In this document: positions 34,709 to 43,370 of the stretch, one piece after another
Position numbering within the stretch: position 1 is the first letter of the stretch
How the letters are laid out: each line of letters starts with the position of its first letter
Source of the DNA: Pseudomaricurvus sp050633365
GTDB taxonomy: Bacteria > Pseudomonadota > Gammaproteobacteria > Pseudomonadales > Cellvibrionaceae
DNA length: 64,000 bases
Reading direction: 5' to 3'
Assembly: GCA_050633365.1 (NCBI GenBank)
Contig: JBOEGJ010000045.1
Location: forward strand, 148,770-212,769
Position numbers and translations under genes: made by a program
The notes under the pieces: model-generated
What the model was told of the DNA's origin: nothing
The model's database searches: none
The model's input: the letters and a program-made list of their open reading frames with translations, nothing else

Positions 34709-36213
34709 CTCAAAAAATATTGCTGGTCGACGATGAACCACTAATTCTCGATGCCATTACTCGCTGCCTTTACGATGTCGATGCTGATATCTATCGTTTC
34801 CCAAGCCCAAGAGAGGCACTAGACTTTGTCGAGCATCAAAGACCTGATTTGATTATTTCGGATCAGCGAATGCCCGGCATGCTTGGCACGGAAATGTTGG
34901 CAAAAATTAGAAATCAATGGCCACAAGTACAGTGCATTTTACTCAGTGCCTACAATGACTTCGATGCAGTCGCGGAAGCTTTTAATCAGCAAGTGATCGA
35001 ACGCTACATCTGTAAACCTTGGGATGACCAAGAACTCGAATTTGTGGTGAAAAAATCGCTGCAAGAGAACCTAATCCCAGAAAACATCGAGCCAGATGAG
35101 CGAGTCTCAAGACGGAAAAACAATGACTCTTTTCATGGCATGGTCTCAAATAGCGCATCAATGGAGCAGGTGTTCCTGAGGATTTCCAAGGCGGCAACGG
35201 CGAACGTACCGGTGTTCATTACGGGTGAAACCGGTACCGGGAAAGAGTTAGTCGCGAAAGCCTGCCATCAGGAGGGCTTCTATCGCTCCGAGCCCTTTAT
35301 TGCTGTTAACTGCGCAAATTTCAGTGAAAATTTGATTGAATCTCAGCTATTTGGTCACAAGAAGGGCGCGTTTACCGGAGCCGATAAAGAACACCGAGGA
35401 CTCATGGAGGAGGCGGGTAGAGGTACGCTCTTCTTGGACGAGGTGACAACCTTGCCCTTGCCGTTACAGGCCAAGTTACTGCGCGTGATTCAAGAGCGAG
35501 AATTTTCCCCCCTAGGCTCACATCAACTCAAACCCTTCGAGGCCCAATTGATTACCGCATCGTCGACGACTTTGCAGTCAGCAGTTGTTGATGGCAATTT
35601 TCGTGAGGACCTGTTCTATCGACTCAATGTGCTAGTGATTGAGCTTCCTGCATTGAGACAGCGAGGCACTGACGTCGGTTTGTTGGCCAACTATTTACTT
35701 TGCAAGCTCAGCGCTGAGACTGGTCGTGAAGATATGAGCTTCTCGCCAAGTGCATTGGGGGTTCTCTGCGAATACTCTTGGCCCGGTAATATTCGACAGT
35801 TAGAGAATTTTGTACACGGAATCATAGCGCTGTCGAATGATAGTGAGATCAGCGACGAACTGTGTCGTGAACAGTTGAGCTATTTTGAAGGCAGTGCGCT
35901 ACCTACGAATTCAGCGGCTAATATTATCGCGAGTCCAGTGTCGAATCCAAGTTCTAACTCAAGCTCGATGGAAAATTCCAGTGTCGCTCCTTCACCTAAT
36001 AATCACTCTTCGGTATCGTCCATCGCTGCTATTGTCCCCTCCGAAATACAACCGCTGTGGCTGCAGGAGAAACAAGCAATTGAACAGGCGATAGAACATT
36101 GTCAAGGTAACATCCCCAGAGCAGCGGCTTTACTGGAGGTCAGTCCCTCGACCATCTATCGCAAGATTCAAGCCTGGGAAAGCAAAGGTGTGAACTCTGA
36201 GGGCGCTGAATAG
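34705..36213 (+). CDS. NtrC-family sigma-54-dependent response regulator
   Basis: This 502-residue enhancer-binding protein has three parts. The receiver domain carries Asp9/Asp10 and phosphoacceptor Asp53 (ISDQRMPG). The AAA+ domain has Walker A GETGTGKE at 174-181, the sigma-54 contact loop GAFTGA at 221-226, Walker B LFLDEV and the sensor region FREDLFYRLNV. After a long Ser/Asn-rich linker, a Fis-type helix-turn-helix (QGNIPRAAALLEVSPSTIY) ends the protein. It starts in a 4-bp overlap with the H-NOX kinase, so it is the kinase's probable target. Three sigma-54 promoters occur in the alginate-like locus downstream, making this regulator their best local candidate activator. The 3' end overlaps the opposing gene by 46 bp. 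Confidence 0.92.
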   Translation: MTQKILLVDDEPLILDAITRCLYDVDADIYRFPSPREALDFVEHQRPDLIISDQRMPGMLGTEMLAKIRNQWPQVQCILLSAYNDFDAVAEAFNQQVIERYICKPWDDQELEFVVKKSLQENLIPENIEPDERVSRRKNNDSFHGMVSNSASMEQVFLRISKAATANVPVFITGETGTGKELVAKACHQEGFYRSEPFIAVNCANFSENLIESQLFGHKKGAFTGADKEHRGLMEEAGRGTLFLDEVTTLPLPLQAKLLRVIQEREFSPLGSHQLKPFEAQLITASSTTLQSAVVDGNFREDLFYRLNVLVIELPALRQRGTDVGLLANYLLCKLSAETGREDMSFSPSALGVLCEYSWPGNIRQLENFVHGIIALSNDSEISDELCREQLSYFEGSALPTNSAANIIASPVSNPSSNSSSMENSSVAPSPNNHSSVSSIAAIVPSEIQPLWLQEKQAIEQAIEHCQGNIPRAAALLEVSPSTIYRKIQAWESKGVNSEGAE

Positions 36214-36677
36214 CGGTGGATGACGTTGATAGCGTCGGCGGCTTCTGAGTACATCAATACACGCTTTGGCAGCTCAGCTTCTGTAATGCCCCCGGAACCT
36301 CGAAGCGCAAATACGGGTTTTCGGTAAAGCAACAAGGCATTGACCAAACGAAGACTTGCGTGACCACCTCCAATGACAATTGCGGCATCGCTCATTCTTG
36401 CAATGAGTTCGTGCTTGTGTGATTGGTCTTGTGCGTAAATCACACGAGAAATATGACGACCACTGACAAGAAATTGGTTTTTTTCGAGTACTACCGTGGT
36501 GTCGGCGTGAGCGTTACTCGCGTGCTCAAGCGCAACGCCCATTGTCCCCCGGTAATTCCCCGCCAACAGTGACCATCGACGAAAAGCGAGAGCTCGAGCA
36601 AGCTGGGCCGCGTGCAGATAATTTCCGGCAGCGGGTTGTTTGGCAAAACCTACGACGGCAATGTTGAGTGATTTCAT
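36168..36677 (-). CDS. SLOG/TIGR00725-like Rossmann-fold protein
   Basis: This 169-residue protein resembles the nucleotide-binding TIGR00725/LOG-like superfamily: N-terminal strand LNIAVVGFAKQ, a central LLAGNYRGTMGVAL, and VIGGGHASLRLVNALLLYRKPV in the position of the PGGxGT-x2-E motif, followed by ALRGSGG. The Glu of the LOG phosphoribohydrolase motif is not present, so cytokinin-type LOG activity is unlikely. It overlaps the HlyD adaptor start by 4 bp, so it is the last gene of the type I secretion operon. Its 3' end overlaps the sigma-54 regulator by 46 bp, an unusually long tail-to-tail overlap. Function unknown; a nucleotide-binding accessory is the safest reading. Confidence 0.6.
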   Translation of the reverse strand: MKSLNIAVVGFAKQPAAGNYLHAAQLARALAFRRWSLLAGNYRGTMGVALEHASNAHADTTVVLEKNQFLVSGRHISRVIYAQDQSHKHELIARMSDAAIVIGGGHASLRLVNALLLYRKPVFALRGSGGITEAELPKRVLMYSEAADAINVIHRYSAPSEFTPLLSQA

Positions 36678-37969
36678 AGCGTTTCTCGCAGTGCATTTTC
36701 AGAGGTTTGAATAAGACGGCCGATGAGAGAATCAAACACGGAGAAGTCTCCGGTATTAATAAATACCTCGGTCGACATGCCGGGATAGAGTTGAGTGTTG
36801 CGATTGTTCAGCAAGGACAGCTCCATTCGATAGAATGGATTTCCTTCGTTATCGTGAACAATATCTGCAGAGATAGACTGAATTTTTGCACTCAGAGGCT
36901 GATGATGGCGAGGATTGAGGGCCGTTAATCTCACTTTGGCCTCCTCAAGCCCCGTCAGTGAGTCGATATCGCGAGTGGAGATTCTTGCTTCGACGACCAA
37001 ATCTCCGGTATCAGGGACTATTTCCAACAAGGGCGTGTTGGCTTGAATGGTACCGCCAGCGGCGCTGACCGAAAGACCATTGACACGTCCGTCGATAGGG
37101 GCCACCAATCGCCGACGCAGTAGATCTTTCTGTATTATTGCTAATTGACGGATAACCTTAGGCTCCTGTCGATCAAGGGCCTGATAGCGAGTTAGAGCCT
37201 CTTTCCTAGTCTTCGCAAAGACATCGCCAATTTGTGAGGGGATCTGCACAATATTGTTTTTAAGTTCGACTATTTTATGTCGGCTAATCTCATGATTCTT
37301 TCGCAAGTCAATCATTGCGTGGTCGACTTTCGCCTTCTGGCTTCTGGAGACCATAGACTGCTCATTTAGTTTCGATAGCGCCGATTGATCCTCGCCAAGT
37401 AATGCTATTTGAGATTTCCAGTGGTTGCGTAGAGTAATCTCTTTGGCCAGATCATCTTTCAGTGATCGCTCTTGAGTATTGAGTAACTCAACTTTTCTCT
37501 CGCGGCTACGGCGCTCTTCTTTCCAAACGGAAAATTCAAGAGCGGGGCGGTGGGCTTGATCAATTTCTTTAGCCAGCGCTAATAGATCAGAAGGTATCGT
37601 TAATTCTTCATCTTCATTTAGATTGGCGTAGTGTCGGTTCTTTTCCAGCTTTATTTGCAGATACTCGATTTTTAAAGACAGCTCGGACGCCTTTAAATCA
37701 TTGCTGTCCAGTTCTATCAGTAAGTCCCCAGCTTTTACTGCATCACCGTCGTTGACATGAATTCGTTCAGTTATTGCAGATTGCGGATGTTGAATGACGT
37801 ATCGGTGCCCATCAGTCTTGAGCGTTCCCGGTGCTACCACTGCACTGGTTAATGGGGCGAAATACCCCCACAGCATGATCATAAAGAAAGCCGCTAGAAA
37901 TCCGGTTATCGCCAGTTTCCACTGTGACACTATTTCAACGTTAAGTTCATCTATGACAAGCGTTTTCAT
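36674..37969 (-). CDS. HlyD-family type I secretion membrane fusion protein
   Basis: This 431-residue adaptor has one transmembrane helix at about 18-38 (KLAITGFLAAFFMIMLWGYF), a lipoyl-like half-motif (VNDGDAVKAGDLLIELDSND), long alpha-helical hairpin segments (about 100-270, rich in Glu/Lys/Arg), a second lipoyl half (VAPIDGRVNGLSV) and a beta-barrel end typical of type I secretion adaptors. It would bridge the inner-membrane ABC protein and a TolC-like channel; no TolC gene is in the window. Its ATG shares the A of the previous gene's TGA-adjacent junction, showing tight coupling with the ABC gene. The likely cargo is the RTX protein at 39801. Confidence 0.9.
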   Translation of the reverse strand: MKTLVIDELNVEIVSQWKLAITGFLAAFFMIMLWGYFAPLTSAVVAPGTLKTDGHRYVIQHPQSAITERIHVNDGDAVKAGDLLIELDSNDLKASELSLKIEYLQIKLEKNRHYANLNEDEELTIPSDLLALAKEIDQAHRPALEFSVWKEERRSRERKVELLNTQERSLKDDLAKEITLRNHWKSQIALLGEDQSALSKLNEQSMVSRSQKAKVDHAMIDLRKNHEISRHKIVELKNNIVQIPSQIGDVFAKTRKEALTRYQALDRQEPKVIRQLAIIQKDLLRRRLVAPIDGRVNGLSVSAAGGTIQANTPLLEIVPDTGDLVVEARISTRDIDSLTGLEEAKVRLTALNPRHHQPLSAKIQSISADIVHDNEGNPFYRMELSLLNNRNTQLYPGMSTEVFINTGDFSVFDSLIGRLIQTSENALRETL

Positions 37970-39720
37970 TAGGCGCTCCTTTCAATGGTACTGATTGATC
38001 GGGTCAGATTACGCTCTTCTAAGGTGCGTGAGCTGGTCGAAACCCGTGGTTCTGAGCCCAAGGTTGTGTCATGAGAAAAATGAAATACTTGCTCTTGGTC
38101 ACACAGAAGCACGTGATCACAATTACCTAGCAGCGATTTTCGCTGCGTGGTGATAACGGCAGATGCGCCCCTGACCTTCAACCACGTAAGTGCTGCTTCG
38201 AACGCCTCGACGCCGGCTTTGTCAAAGGTTGCGTCGAGATTATCGATAAAGACAAATTGCGGTTTCGAATAGAGTGCACGTGCGATCATCAGCAGGTGTA
38301 AGACACCAGAGCTGCGCGTCATGGGGTGTTGGTCGATGATCGTGTCATAGCCCATTGGTAGCATTAGCAATCTCTTATGCAATCCCAATAATTGACATAC
38401 CTCGTACAGAAAATCTCGATCACTTGGGTCATCGTGGCACAGTAGCTCTCTGACGCTGATATGTGGCACCGCGCTGGTGCAGGGAATATAGCTGATCTTT
38501 CCTGCGAGGTAGCGGCGATCAATATTGGATATCCGATGTTCGTCGTAGCAGGCGTCGACAGCAAAATTTGCGTGATGAGGTAACCCAATTAACGCATGGA
38601 GTAGGGAAGTCTTTCCCGAACCATTGGGCCCTATGATAGCGGTCGTTGTGCCTGGGAGAATATCTATTGTCTGCGTGGTGTTGTTAGACGGTAGCGAGAT
38701 CGATAGCTTGCCTGTGAGCGCAGTAATCGGGGTGTGAGACTTGCATGAGCTTGCATCGTTTAATTGTGTACTTAGTTTTAGAGCTTTTAGATCCTCTAGC
38801 AGCTCATTCAATCCGTGACTGCCATGGAACACCTGCTCCCATGGAATCAGGCCTTTCATACTCAGGATCATCGCAGCTAGCATTATACCGGGAGAAATGT
38901 GTTGTTGAATGAGCAGCATGGCACCCACAGTAGGAATCGCGATCTGGCCACAATTTCTGATGGTTAATACGATACTTGTGAGTCTGCTGTGCACCGCAGC
39001 TTGTCTTTCCTTTTGATGCTGATCAGATTTCAATGTTGGGCTTAGTTCGGCAATCAACTTTTCCTCCCTGCCTTGGGCCCAGTGTGAGTTATAGTCACTG
39101 ACCAACCAATTTAGAGAACTGAAAACACTGCGAGTCTGATAGTTTGTTTGTTTCTTTATGAGAGAGAACTGTACACGGCACAACACCATCAAAATAATAT
39201 TGATCACACAAGTCACTAGGCCGAAGGCCGGGTGAAGAAAAAACAGTAATGCGATAAAGGCGGGAGTCAGTAAGGCGTCCATCAGCGACAATACAACGGG
39301 GTTTTGAATGTTTTTTGTGACTCTTGATAGAGTCTCATAATCAAAACTCTTCAAACGCTGTTCTTGAGCTGAACTCGCAGACGTTAGTTTTTGCGCTGCC
39401 AACCCTTGTTGGTTGAGGCTGAAGTGAGTCAGGCGATCCGAAAGAGAACTTGCGCTTAATCGCAGTACTTTTCGGCGCAGTATCTCGAAACCTATCATAG
39501 CGGCTAAACAAATACAGACTAGGATAAACAGCATTAACAAAGTTTCGGAGCTTTGACTTACCGTTACCCGATCAAATATCTGTAGACTGTAAATCGGTAT
39601 CGAGAGAACAAACAGATTGACGAAAAGGCTAAAGACGAACACGGTTGAAAACACCGTTACCAAATGGCGACGGATGACTGGCCAGCCTGGGGCTTTTTTG
39701 ATTTCCTTCGGTTGTTTCAT
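37969..39720 (-). CDS. Type I secretion ABC protein with degenerate nucleotide-binding domain
   Basis: This 583-residue PrtD/HlyB-type protein lacks an N-terminal C39 peptidase. Five or six membrane segments occupy about 20-290. In the ATPase domain, Walker A is intact (GPNGSGKT, 364-371), but other motifs have drifted: Q-loop YIPC instead of YxPQ, signature RSSGV (469-473) instead of LSGGQ, Walker B Asp493-Asn494 instead of Asp-Glu, and Gln526 in place of the H-loop His. It should bind ATP but probably hydrolyses it poorly as a homodimer. I choose ATG 39720, with AAAGG 8 bp upstream, over a GTG nine bases earlier. The gene is intact, with no frameshift, and lies between its adaptor and the RTX substrate gene. 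Confidence 0.85.
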   Translation of the reverse strand: MKQPKEIKKAPGWPVIRRHLVTVFSTVFVFSLFVNLFVLSIPIYSLQIFDRVTVSQSSETLLMLFILVCICLAAMIGFEILRRKVLRLSASSLSDRLTHFSLNQQGLAAQKLTSASSAQEQRLKSFDYETLSRVTKNIQNPVVLSLMDALLTPAFIALLFFLHPAFGLVTCVINIILMVLCRVQFSLIKKQTNYQTRSVFSSLNWLVSDYNSHWAQGREEKLIAELSPTLKSDQHQKERQAAVHSRLTSIVLTIRNCGQIAIPTVGAMLLIQQHISPGIMLAAMILSMKGLIPWEQVFHGSHGLNELLEDLKALKLSTQLNDASSCKSHTPITALTGKLSISLPSNNTTQTIDILPGTTTAIIGPNGSGKTSLLHALIGLPHHANFAVDACYDEHRISNIDRRYLAGKISYIPCTSAVPHISVRELLCHDDPSDRDFLYEVCQLLGLHKRLLMLPMGYDTIIDQHPMTRSSGVLHLLMIARALYSKPQFVFIDNLDATFDKAGVEAFEAALTWLKVRGASAVITTQRKSLLGNCDHVLLCDQEQVFHFSHDTTLGSEPRVSTSSRTLEERNLTRSISTIERSA

Positions 39721-39800
39721 AATCAGCACCTTTCGTCAGTGTTCTAGGCTTTTACAAAGCAGGCTATCGACTGGTCAGCGATTTCAATTCTTTTGCGCGG

Positions 39801-41687
39801 CTAGGCGATAAAATTGAAATCTTCAAGGGTTACATTCGAAATGTTTTGCAGGGTAACAATATCTTGCGATTGGTGAAGATCCTCATCGCCGTCGAAATCG
39901 ATCGAGATCAAAACACCAGATTCCAGCTCGGTGAGACTCAGAAAACTCTCTAACTCGGCGTTGCTCAGATTGAAATGGAACTCTAAGCTGTCGTCCACTA
40001 GAGAAAAGTCCAGTATCTCGTCGACCGCATTGAGGTCACTCTTACGCCAAACATAAGTGTCTTGACCTGCGCCACCTGTGAGCTGATCGGCGCCTTTCGC
40101 GCCGCGTAAGGTATCATTGCCGTCTCCTGCGACTAGAGTGTTAGCCCGAAGGTCACCGCGAAACCAATCGTCATAGTCGCTGCCAATAGCGTTCTCTATT
40201 GAGTGAAAACTGTCAGAATCGCCGCCGGTGCTGCGTTTTCCGTGCAGGTCAATTCGAATAGCGCGATCGAGCAGGCTGTAATCGACGGTGTCGCTGCCGC
40301 TGCCGCCAAAGAGTTGGTCGCGACCGGTACCAGAAGTGAAGTGATCATTACCCGAGCCGCCCTTGAGCGTATCGCTACCAGCGCCACCATCCAAAATATC
40401 GTCGCCGTTTGAGCCCTGAAGTTGATCGTGACCGTCTCCGCCGCTGATAAAGTCATCGCCGCTGCCGCCGCCAAGTTGATCGTTGCCAGAGCCGCCATAG
40501 AGGAGATCGTCGCCATTCCCACCCTGCAGGTTATCGCTACCACTATCTCCATAGAGCGTGTCTGTACCGCTGTTGCCGTGGAGCTCGTCGTTACCAGTGC
40601 CTCCCATCAATGTGTCGTCGTCGAGGCCGCCGTAAAGCTTGTCATGACCAGAGTCTCCCTTAAGAAGATCGTTTCCGGCGCCGCCTTTTATCGTGTCAGA
40701 GCCGTATCCGCCTTCAGCATTATCGTTCCCTGATCCAGCAAAGATCTGATCATTACCGCCACCACCAAAGTGGTGATCGTCACCCGCGCGGCCATAGAGT
40801 TCATCGTTGCCATTACCGCCGTATAGCCAATCATTGTCGGAATGATTAGTTCCACTTTGATTTCTGGTCGGGGCGAGGGCTCGCGCGTTGTCGAGACCTA
40901 AATCGACCGAAAAGATGGAGTCGTCAAAATCCAAATCGCCGCCGTTGTACAAATCCTCAAAGCCCAGTGCCATTTCCCCTTTGTCGGTATTGAGTCGACC
41001 AACGGTATGCACCAAGTTGTCTGGGTTGAGATCGAGTGTATCTTGGTTGAGATTCGCAGCGCTGTGATAGGTGTTACCAGAGAGATCTGTTTCTACTCCG
41101 TCGGCGCTGGTGTGTAGTAGATTCGGGTTGGTTGTATCGAGGCCTGCCGTCTGATTGTCATTGTCGACAAAACTCAATTCACCTGATGTCAGATCGATGC
41201 CTTGATAGCCGTTATTGTAAGAATACCCATTCGATACAATGAAAAAGCCGACTTGGTCACCCGCCGTCAAAGACAGCTCACTACTACTTAAGCCTGCAAT
41301 CAAATCGCCACCTGAGCCTGCAAGGCTCGCATTAGCGAAGTGCATTTGAACATCGTAGAAACCACCATCTTGAGAAATTTTGTAGCTACCTAGACTGTTG
41401 CGATAGCCAGCTGTTTCACCCAAGAACGTAATTGATCCTTGATAATCTTGTTGAATCTGAAGCTGGTGAAGCTGTACAAACTTCGGCGAGCCGCCGCCGT
41501 ATAAGATATCATTGCCACTGTTGCCGTAAAGGTAGTCGTCACCAGTACCGCCCCAAGCTTCATCGTGGCCATTGTTTGAGATGATGGTATCTTCTCCGCC
41601 GTAACCCACGAGTACTTCATGGGCTTGTGATCCGTAAAGGGTATCGTCATCGTGACTACCCAAGATAGGTTTCATTGCAATTGCCAT
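39801..41687 (-). CDS. RTX (hemolysin-type Ca-binding repeat) protein with DUF4114-like domain
   Basis: This 628-residue acidic protein has a short RTX block at about 10-65 (GGTGDDYLYGNSGNDILYGG), a DUF4114-like module at about 170-275 (ALGFEDLYNGGDLDFDD), a long run of some 18 nonapeptide GGxGxDxLx repeats at about 287-480, and a serralysin-type C-terminal block (GGAGQDTYVW, VDEILDFS) usual in type I secretion substrates. It has no N-terminal signal peptide. It should be exported by the adjacent ABC/HlyD pair and fold on binding calcium outside. No enzyme module is visible, unlike Azotobacter AlgE epimerases with similar repeats, so it is more likely a matrix-binding protein. AGAGG lies 8 bp before the ATG. 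It is 42 bp after alg8, in the same direction. Confidence 0.88.
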   Translation of the reverse strand: MAIAMKPILGSHDDDTLYGSQAHEVLVGYGGEDTIISNNGHDEAWGGTGDDYLYGNSGNDILYGGGSPKFVQLHQLQIQQDYQGSITFLGETAGYRNSLGSYKISQDGGFYDVQMHFANASLAGSGGDLIAGLSSSELSLTAGDQVGFFIVSNGYSYNNGYQGIDLTSGELSFVDNDNQTAGLDTTNPNLLHTSADGVETDLSGNTYHSAANLNQDTLDLNPDNLVHTVGRLNTDKGEMALGFEDLYNGGDLDFDDSIFSVDLGLDNARALAPTRNQSGTNHSDNDWLYGGNGNDELYGRAGDDHHFGGGGNDQIFAGSGNDNAEGGYGSDTIKGGAGNDLLKGDSGHDKLYGGLDDDTLMGGTGNDELHGNSGTDTLYGDSGSDNLQGGNGDDLLYGGSGNDQLGGGSGDDFISGGDGHDQLQGSNGDDILDGGAGSDTLKGGSGNDHFTSGTGRDQLFGGSGSDTVDYSLLDRAIRIDLHGKRSTGGDSDSFHSIENAIGSDYDDWFRGDLRANTLVAGDGNDTLRGAKGADQLTGGAGQDTYVWRKSDLNAVDEILDFSLVDDSLEFHFNLSNAELESFLSLTELESGVLISIDFDGDEDLHQSQDIVTLQNISNVTLEDFNFIA

Positions 41688-41729
41688 TGTGCGTACCTCT
41701 GCTTTTGTCGTCTTCTGCTTACCGTTGAA

Positions 41730-43370
41730 CTAGCCGAAATATCGACCGAAATTCGGGAAATGAATCAGTTGTGTATAGAGCATTACGCCGTAAATCAGAG
41801 CGCAGACCCAGACAGTTGTCATGTAACATGCCATCCAATCTTTCAGCCGATCGGCAAACGTTGTACTCATTCCCGCTGACTGATTGCCGCGATTGGTCCA
41901 GCGCTGTTTGGATAATCGGGCCAGACAATAGACTTTTACCGCTGCGTTTAGCAGTTGGTTGAAATACAAAATAAAGGGCCATTCAATGTGAACTGTGCTG
42001 CTGTATCGAAACAGAAACAACGACAGAGCCATTCGTGAAATCAGTACCCAAATTAGATAGCCAAGAATGTAGCTAAGGTCGTGTAGAAGCGTTGCCGAAA
42101 TCGCGACAATGGGGCTGACCAACATGGTCCACATCGCCAAGCGCTGATCCATCACGCACCACCAAATAAACAGTCCGGTTTTTTTGGGGCCGAGCAATAG
42201 GGCGCGAGTACCATTTCTCAACATGTTGCCGGACCAGCGGCGAAAGTTTTGAGTCATCCTCTCGATACCCGAGCCGTCAACCTCTTCGATGGTGTAGACC
42301 AAGGCGTCGGGCACGTACAACATTTTCGCGTTCTGCGTAAGCATGTAATACCAGGTACTTTTGTCATCGCCTGATAGAAATCGAAACGACCCCCACAGCC
42401 AATGCGTTAGATGGTCGGCCTCGAGCATGCGAATAAACTTTCGACGAGTAAGGTGATTGGCTCTGAAGACCGACATACGACCTGTTAAGGTAAGCACCTT
42501 GTTTGACATTGAATGCGATTGCATCGCAATTCGACGCTGTGAGAATCGCATCACCAGCCAGGATTGCACCCACTTTGGACCATAACAGATAACTTCTTCG
42601 TCGGTGGTCAAGGCCTGAAGCTCGGGATCGATTTGAAATAACGGACAACACTTCTGCAAAATTCCGGGATCTAAAACCGCATCGCCATCCATAAAGACAA
42701 TCAGATCGTCTTTATGAATACGACGGCGAGACATCGCTCTCAGTACTAAGCCAATAGCCATGCGCTTACCGGAGACGTTCTGGCGAATCATCACAAACTC
42801 CAGCGGCAGGCCTTCGGCGTGTTGTCGCAGATAATCCATGATGATTTTTTCATCGTAGTAATCTCCCGAACCTAGCCATAAAGTTGTGGGGATGCCCGAT
42901 TGGCGAACTTCTCGACAAATACTCTGCACCACCAACTCGGTGGTATCGCGGCGTTCTTTGAAGGTCGTCATCATGAAGTGCACGTGACGAGGTCTCCAGC
43001 CAGAACTCCAAACACTTTCGGCCTTGGCTCTGATCGCAGGGAAGCGACGGTGTTGATAGTATTCAGAGCGAACCACGTGAGTGAACCACCAACTGTAGCG
43101 CCAAATACCCAGAGCGCCTAAGGTCAATGTAAGGTTTCTCAATTCCGGATCCCACAGGCTATTGGGCATATGCAACAGAAGCAAAAAACACACGGCGAAA
43201 TATCCAAACAATGAAAGCAGTGCTTTTGGGTTCCACTTTTCTGGGTGATCGTAGTAGCAGTTACCGCTTTTCAGCGTGTTGAAAACGCGGATACTGTCGT
43301 CGCCGACGAGCGTACCTTGTGTCACCTGATCATCAGATCTATTGGACATCGAGAGAAACGAAAGTCTCAT
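41730..43370 (-). CDS. alg8: Alg8-like membrane glycosyltransferase (mannuronan synthase type)
   Basis: This 546-residue GT2 membrane synthase resembles Alg8. Two N-terminal membrane helices precede a cytoplasmic GT-A domain with FMDGDAVLDP (metal-binding D-x-D), a TDEEV segment, LSGDDKSTWY and the processive motif QNFRRW; three or four C-terminal helices follow. It would polymerise GDP-mannuronate into polymannuronate while passing it through the membrane. I place the start at ATG 43370, in a 4-bp ATGA overlap with alg44 and with GGGAG upstream, rather than an earlier in-frame start inside alg44. Alg8 activity in Pseudomonas depends on Alg44 binding cyclic di-GMP, and that partner is directly upstream. 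Confidence 0.9.
   Translation of the reverse strand: MRLSFLSMSNRSDDQVTQGTLVGDDSIRVFNTLKSGNCYYDHPEKWNPKALLSLFGYFAVCFLLLLHMPNSLWDPELRNLTLTLGALGIWRYSWWFTHVVRSEYYQHRRFPAIRAKAESVWSSGWRPRHVHFMMTTFKERRDTTELVVQSICREVRQSGIPTTLWLGSGDYYDEKIIMDYLRQHAEGLPLEFVMIRQNVSGKRMAIGLVLRAMSRRRIHKDDLIVFMDGDAVLDPGILQKCCPLFQIDPELQALTTDEEVICYGPKWVQSWLVMRFSQRRIAMQSHSMSNKVLTLTGRMSVFRANHLTRRKFIRMLEADHLTHWLWGSFRFLSGDDKSTWYYMLTQNAKMLYVPDALVYTIEEVDGSGIERMTQNFRRWSGNMLRNGTRALLLGPKKTGLFIWWCVMDQRLAMWTMLVSPIVAISATLLHDLSYILGYLIWVLISRMALSLFLFRYSSTVHIEWPFILYFNQLLNAAVKVYCLARLSKQRWTNRGNQSAGMSTTFADRLKDWMACYMTTVWVCALIYGVMLYTQLIHFPNFGRYFG

Noticed and set aside
40196..40733. Repetitive frames opposite and offset from the RTX repeats
   Set aside because: The Ala/Val-rich periodic text is the expected shadow of the nonapeptide-repeat DNA.
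40200..40900. CRISPR-like periodicity
   Set aside because: The 27-bp periodicity comes from the RTX coding repeats; there are no conserved repeats with unique spacers.
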